Source of the DNA: an uncultured Oscillospiraceae bacterium
GTDB taxonomy: Bacteria > Bacillota > Clostridia > Oscillospirales > Oscillospiraceae
NCBI GenBank assembly: GCA_910588045.1
Contig: CAJUPS010000072.1
Span: forward strand, 1-16,637
Reading direction: 5' to 3'
Length of the DNA stretch: 16,637 bases
Shown: positions 13,259-16,637 of the stretch, piece after piece
How positions within the stretch are numbered: position 1 is the first letter of the stretch
Layout: each line of letters begins with the position of its first letter
Made by a program: the position numbers and the translations under genes
The notes under the pieces: model-generated
What the model was told of the DNA's origin: nothing
What the model saw: the letters and a program-made list of their open reading frames with translations, nothing else
Database searches by the model: none

Positions 13259-14920
13259 TTATTCTGCCGCCGCATAGCGGTCATAGGCGTTCTTGTAGAC
13301 CTCCAGGATCTGATTCATGCCATAGGTGTCGATGAGGTCCTGCTTGTAGGCCGCCCACTCCTCGTCGCTGGGGCCGCCGTCCCGGAGCCAGAGCGCTTCC
13401 TGCTCGCGCACACGGGCCTCGAAGTCGGGGCGGTAGAGGTCCAGGTCGTCCAGCTCCTGCTCGGTGAACACGCAGTCCACGGGGTAGTAGGTGAAGTCGT
13501 CCACGTACTTGAACCAGAAGTTCTGGAGATCGTCCAGGCGCTGCATGGCCCGGTCCTCCATGTGGAACACGTTGGTGTAATACTCGGAGAGGATCAGCTT
13601 GGGACCGGCCACCTCGCTGGCGCTCTTGAGCTCCCCGGCGGACTTGTTGAACTTCTCCCGGGCCTCCTCGTCGGTGATGGAGACGTACATTCCCTCGGCG
13701 TCCTTCTCCTCGTTGAAGTACACGCCGATGGGGCCGTACTGGAGCTGCATGACGTTCTCGCCGGTGTACCACTGGTCGTAGAATTTCAGCAGGTTGGCCG
13801 GGCTCTTGCAGTCCTTGGTGACGGACAGCTGTCCGGAGTTGACGGCGGAACCGGCGGACTTGATGTAGACGGTGCAAGTGCCGTCGGGCCCTTTCAGTGG
13901 GGGCAGATAGACATAATCGGCGGCGTGCTCGCCCATCATCTCATTGATCTCCCACCAGGTGGCCACGCCCAGGTAGCCCTGTGCGCCCTTGGCGAGATAC
14001 TGGTTGGCGTCCTGGCTGAATACCTCGATGTCGATGAGGCCGTCGGCGTACCAGTCGTGGTAGTAGGTGATGGCGTTCCGGTACTCGTCGCTGACGCAGT
14101 CGAAGACGACCTCATTGTCCTTGGTCAGCCGCAGGTCCATACACACGTCGGACCAGTTGGTCAGGCCGAAGGGGGCGTAGAAGATGTTCTGGCCCCAGCA
14201 CCACTCGTCGAAGCCGAAGGACATGGGGATGGTGTTGCCCGGGTCCGCGCCGTACATCCTGGCGGCCATGTCGTTGTCCTTGAACGCCTGGAGGGCGGTC
14301 TTCAGCTCCTCCACGGTCTCGGGAACCTTCAGTCCCAGGTCGTCCAGCCACGCCTTGTTGATCATGGAGAACTGCTGAATGGAGTGGATGGAGTAGTCGT
14401 CGGCCGCGCCGGTGGCGGCGGTGCCCATCATCTCGGCGGCGGGCAGGCCGTAGATCTTCCCGTCGTCCTGGGTGATGGCGGCCTTGATCTTGGGGTACTT
14501 CTCCAGAATGGCGGAGAGGTTGGGCATGATCTCGGGGTCGGTGACGTAGGGGGTCAGGTCGATGAAGGTGCCGCCCCGGCCGTAGCGGCCCAGGTCGTAG
14601 TTGGAGAAGCCCACCGCCTGGAAGGCGTCGGGCAGGTCGCCGCCGGTGATGCGGATGCCCACCTGCTCGCCCAGGGAGTCGCTCATGGTCTCCCACTCGA
14701 TCTTGATCCCGGCGGTCTCCATCATGGCGTTGAGCACCGGGTTATCTTCGTAGCCGCTGGACAGGGCGGAGATCCCGGAGAGGACGTGGAACTCGGTCTG
14801 GCTGGTGTCGGTGTTGGGCTCGCCGGAGTTGGCGGGCGCGTTGTTTCCGCCGCCGCCGCAGGCGGTGAGGAGGCTCAGCAGCGTGGCCGCCGCCAGGAGG
14901 AAGGACAAGAACTTCTTCAT
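13259..14920 (-). CDS. lipoprotein sugar-binding protein of a CUT1-type ABC transporter (LplA/YtcQ-like)
   Basis: The product is 553 residues, the long form typical of LplA/YtcQ-like binding proteins. The N-terminal MKKFLSFLLAAATLLSLLTAC is a lipoprotein signal with the lipobox LTAC; cysteine 21 would carry the lipid, followed by a flexible Gly/Asn/Ser/Thr linker. The mature part would capture the sugar outside the membrane and deliver it to the two permeases encoded just upstream. The ATG at 14920 has AAAGGAGA as ribosome binding site. It is the last gene of the transporter operon and is separated from the permease by 87 bases with a strong hairpin. The neighbouring GH32 and fructokinase genes suggest a fructosyl sugar, but the ligand cannot be read from the sequence. 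Confidence 0.9.
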   Translation of the reverse strand: MKKFLSFLLAAATLLSLLTACGGGGNNAPANSGEPNTDTSQTEFHVLSGISALSSGYEDNPVLNAMMETAGIKIEWETMSDSLGEQVGIRITGGDLPDAFQAVGFSNYDLGRYGRGGTFIDLTPYVTDPEIMPNLSAILEKYPKIKAAITQDDGKIYGLPAAEMMGTAATGAADDYSIHSIQQFSMINKAWLDDLGLKVPETVEELKTALQAFKDNDMAARMYGADPGNTIPMSFGFDEWCWGQNIFYAPFGLTNWSDVCMDLRLTKDNEVVFDCVSDEYRNAITYYHDWYADGLIDIEVFSQDANQYLAKGAQGYLGVATWWEINEMMGEHAADYVYLPPLKGPDGTCTVYIKSAGSAVNSGQLSVTKDCKSPANLLKFYDQWYTGENVMQLQYGPIGVYFNEEKDAEGMYVSITDEEAREKFNKSAGELKSASEVAGPKLILSEYYTNVFHMEDRAMQRLDDLQNFWFKYVDDFTYYPVDCVFTEQELDDLDLYRPDFEARVREQEALWLRDGGPSDEEWAAYKQDLIDTYGMNQILEVYKNAYDRYAAAE

Positions 14921-14967
14921 GATGATTCTCCTTTACAAAGATTTATTGTCTGGATTTGATCCGTCCG

Positions 14968-14996
14968 CGTAGGGGCGCACACTGTGCGCCCCTACG
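14968..14996. repeat. 13-bp intergenic hairpin between permease and binding-protein genes
   Basis: CGTAGGGGCGCAC (14968-14980) pairs perfectly with GTGCGCCCCTACG (14984-14996) around an ACT loop. There is no T tract on the - strand (ACGCGGACGG follows), so it is not a normal terminator. Similar GTAGGGGCG...CGCCCCTAC hairpins are dispersed repeats in many gut Firmicutes, to my recollection. In this position it could separate the stability or expression level of the binding-protein message from that of the permeases. Confidence 0.6.
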
Positions 14997-15007
14997 GGTC
15001 ATTTGGG

Positions 15008-15907
15008 TTACCCCTTCACAGCGCCGGCCATGAAGCCTTTCTCAAAGTATTTCTGGACATAGGGGTACGCGATGAGCATGGGCACCGCGGCGACGATCAT
15101 GGCGCAGAACTTGATCATCTCCGTCATCTTGTTCAGCTCGGCGAAGCCGCCGGACACCATGGCCGCCTGCTCCTGGGCGGCGCTGGACTTCATCAGGATG
15201 CCCCGCAGCACCAGGGGCAGGGGCTCGCCCTTGCCACCCAGGTAGATCATGGCGGTGAACCAGTCGTTCCAGTAGGCCACCATGGCGAACACCGCCTGGA
15301 CCGCCAGAATGGGCATGGACAGGGGAATCACCACGCTGAGGAAGGTGCGGAACTTGGAGCAGCCGTCGATCTCGCTGGCCTCGATGAGGTCGTGGGGCAC
15401 GCTGTTCTGGAAGTAGTTGCGCACCACGATCATGTTGCCCACCCCCACGCCGCCGGGGAGGAACAGGGACCACATGCTGCCCATGAGGCCCGTCTGCTTG
15501 ACCACGAAGTAGGTGGGGATCAGTCCGCCGCCGAAGTACATGGTGAACACGAAGAACAGGCTGATCCACTTCCGCCCCGGCAGGTTCTTGTCCGCCAGGG
15601 GATAGGCGGTGATGTAGAGCATGATCACCGAAAAGCAGGTGCCGATGACGGTGTACTTCACGGAGTTGAGGAAGCCGGAGACGATCTTCGGGTCGGCAAA
15701 TACCGCCTTGTAGCCGTCAAAGGTGAAGCCGCTGGGCAGCAGGAAGGTCTTGCCCGCGTACACGTCGTAGGGGTCGGAGAAGGAGGCGATCAGAACGTAG
15801 TACAGGGGGTAGGCCACGATCAGAAGGATCACGGCGCAGATCGCCACCAGGATGACGTCGCTGGTCTTGTCGGACATGCCGGTGGATACGGATTTCTGTC
15901 TTGCCAT
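15008..15907 (-). CDS. sugar ABC transporter permease, CUT1 family (LplC/YtcP-like)
   Basis: The product is 299 residues from the ATG at 15907, which has AGGGGG nine bases upstream. A GTG two codons earlier (15913) is possible but too close to the ribosome binding site. Six membrane segments are visible, beginning with ILVAICAVILLIVAYPLYYVLIA. The cytoplasmic coupling loop, EASEIDGCSKFRTFLSVVIPLSMP, is the EAA motif that docks onto the ATPase. The ending EKGFMAGAVKG is typical of this permease subfamily. It forms the channel with the permease encoded 14 bases upstream. Confidence 0.92.
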   Translation of the reverse strand: MARQKSVSTGMSDKTSDVILVAICAVILLIVAYPLYYVLIASFSDPYDVYAGKTFLLPSGFTFDGYKAVFADPKIVSGFLNSVKYTVIGTCFSVIMLYITAYPLADKNLPGRKWISLFFVFTMYFGGGLIPTYFVVKQTGLMGSMWSLFLPGGVGVGNMIVVRNYFQNSVPHDLIEASEIDGCSKFRTFLSVVIPLSMPILAVQAVFAMVAYWNDWFTAMIYLGGKGEPLPLVLRGILMKSSAAQEQAAMVSGGFAELNKMTEMIKFCAMIVAAVPMLIAYPYVQKYFEKGFMAGAVKG

Positions 15908-15921
15908 TTGCACTTACCCCC

Positions 15922-16637
15922 TTACACAAACTCCACGTCCGAGGACTTGGACACGACCTTGTTGACGATAATCAGCAGTACGATGTTGATGACCGTGTTG
16001 AAGAGACCTACGGCGGTGGAATAGCTGTATTTCTGCTGTTCGATACCTTGCTGGTAGACATAGACGGCGATGACGTCGCTGGTGGCCTTATTCAAATCGG
16101 TCTGGAGCAGCCAGACCTTCTCGAAGCCCACGTTCATAATGCCTCCGGCGGCCATGATGAGGTTCAGTATCACCATGGGCATCAGCTCCGGGATGTCGAT
16201 GTGGAGGATCCGCTGGAACACCGACGCGCCGTCCATCTTGGCCGCCTCGTAGAGCCCCGGGTCCACGTTGGCCAGGGTGGCTAAGTAGATGATGCAGCCC
16301 CAGCCCATGTCCTGCCAGATGCCGGAGGCGATGTAGATGGTGCGGAAGGCCTCCGACTGGGTGAGGAAGTCGATCTGGGTGCCCAGAAGCAGGTTCAGCA
16401 GCCCGCCGGTGGGACTGAGGAAGATCTTGATCATACCACAGATGACCATGACGGAGATAAAGTGGGGGGCGTAGAGCACCGTCTGGACCACCCGCTTGAA
16501 CCGGTGGAACCGCACCTGGTTGATGATGAGGGAGAGGATGATGGGCACGGGGAAGCTCCACAGCAGGCCATAGACGCTGATGAGCACCGTGTTCTTCATC
16601 ATCCGCCAGAAGGTGGGGGCCTTGAAGAACCGGGTGA
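15922..16637 (-). CDS. sugar ABC transporter permease, CUT1 family (LplB-like), 5' end beyond the window
   Basis: The C-terminal part, at least 237 residues, is present. The reading frame stays open to the right edge, and the residues before the internal methionines (TRFFKAPTFWR-MMKNT) match the usual LplB-type lead-in, so the true start lies outside the window. Membrane segments include VLISVYGLLWSFPVPIILSLI and a C-terminal helix. The EAA motif is YEAAKMDGASVFQRILHIDIPELMP. It is the partner of the following permease. No ATP-binding subunit is seen; CUT1 systems of this kind often share an MsmK-type ATPase encoded elsewhere. Confidence 0.9.
   Translation of the reverse strand, partial: TRFFKAPTFWRMMKNTVLISVYGLLWSFPVPIILSLIINQVRFHRFKRVVQTVLYAPHFISVMVICGMIKIFLSPTGGLLNLLLGTQIDFLTQSEAFRTIYIASGIWQDMGWGCIIYLATLANVDPGLYEAAKMDGASVFQRILHIDIPELMPMVILNLIMAAGGIMNVGFEKVWLLQTDLNKATSDVIAVYVYQQGIEQQKYSYSTAVGLFNTVINIVLLIIVNKVVSKSSDVEFV

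Noticed and set aside
1..16637. CRISPR arrays, insertion sequences, tRNA or rRNA genes, phage genes
   Set aside because: I saw no spaced direct repeats, transposase or integrase motifs, tRNA arms or rRNA signatures in the window.

Overview
The window is a GC-rich bacterial chromosome segment. Intrinsic terminators, consensus sigma-A promoters, strong AGGAGG-type ribosome binding sites, a csrA gene directly before a Hag-type flagellin, and an LplABC-type sugar ABC transporter all point to a motile, sugar-using member of the Firmicutes/Clostridia. A gut Oscillospiraceae-like organism (the Flavonifractor or Pseudoflavonifractor range) is my inference from style and GC content, not something a marker gene in the window proves.

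Left part, + strand. Positions 1-141 contain no ORF and look like the 3' part of a structured RNA that ends at a strong terminator (142-173). A perfect 13-bp hairpin of REP-like character follows (174-203). A sigma-A promoter (315-343) then drives a four-gene operon: the two halves of a split ThrE/YjjPB-type exporter (388-1203 and 1216-1698), prmA (ribosomal protein L11 methyltransferase, 1695-2648) and a small YcxB-like membrane protein (2664-3191), closed by a strong terminator. Next come a secreted WG-repeat protein with three C-terminal SLH domains (cell-surface anchored, 3388-5307) and a glycerate 2-kinase of the MOFRL family (5382-6614).

Centre, + strand: a motility module. After a terminator and about 270 bases of regulatory DNA containing a sigma-D-like (flagellar) promoter, there is a divergent CsrA-like protein with an approximately 75-residue C-terminal extension (7039-7422). 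A leader with several GGA motifs follows, then an unusually large flagellin of 924 residues (7603-10377). Its conserved ends flank a roughly 680-residue insert built from divergent repeated modules, part of which has visibly lower GC content and different codon use. CsrA is known to repress flagellin translation in Bacillus by binding GGA motifs over the hag ribosome binding site, so the arrangement suggests local translational control, but the CsrA-like protein has lost the N-terminal arginine usually needed for RNA binding.

Between the flagellin and the sugar genes lies a compact, apparently independent small-RNA gene (about 10487-10645). It has a near-consensus sigma-A promoter, a closing stem that starts exactly at the predicted transcription start, a 13-bp internal hairpin with alternative partners, and a terminator whose 10-bp arms are identical to those of the flagellin terminator. 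I cannot assign it to any known RNA family; it is the best candidate for something undescribed.

Right part, - strand: sugar uptake and breakdown, read from right to left. Two CUT1 permeases (the first runs off the right edge) and a lipoprotein solute-binding protein form one transcription unit, with a 13-bp hairpin before the binding-protein gene. After a terminator, a separate promoter drives a cytoplasmic GH32 sucrose/fructan hydrolase (sacA type) and a PfkB-family fructokinase. Together these would import a fructose-containing sugar, split it inside the cell and phosphorylate the fructose. No ATPase subunit is encoded in the window, so a shared one elsewhere is presumed.
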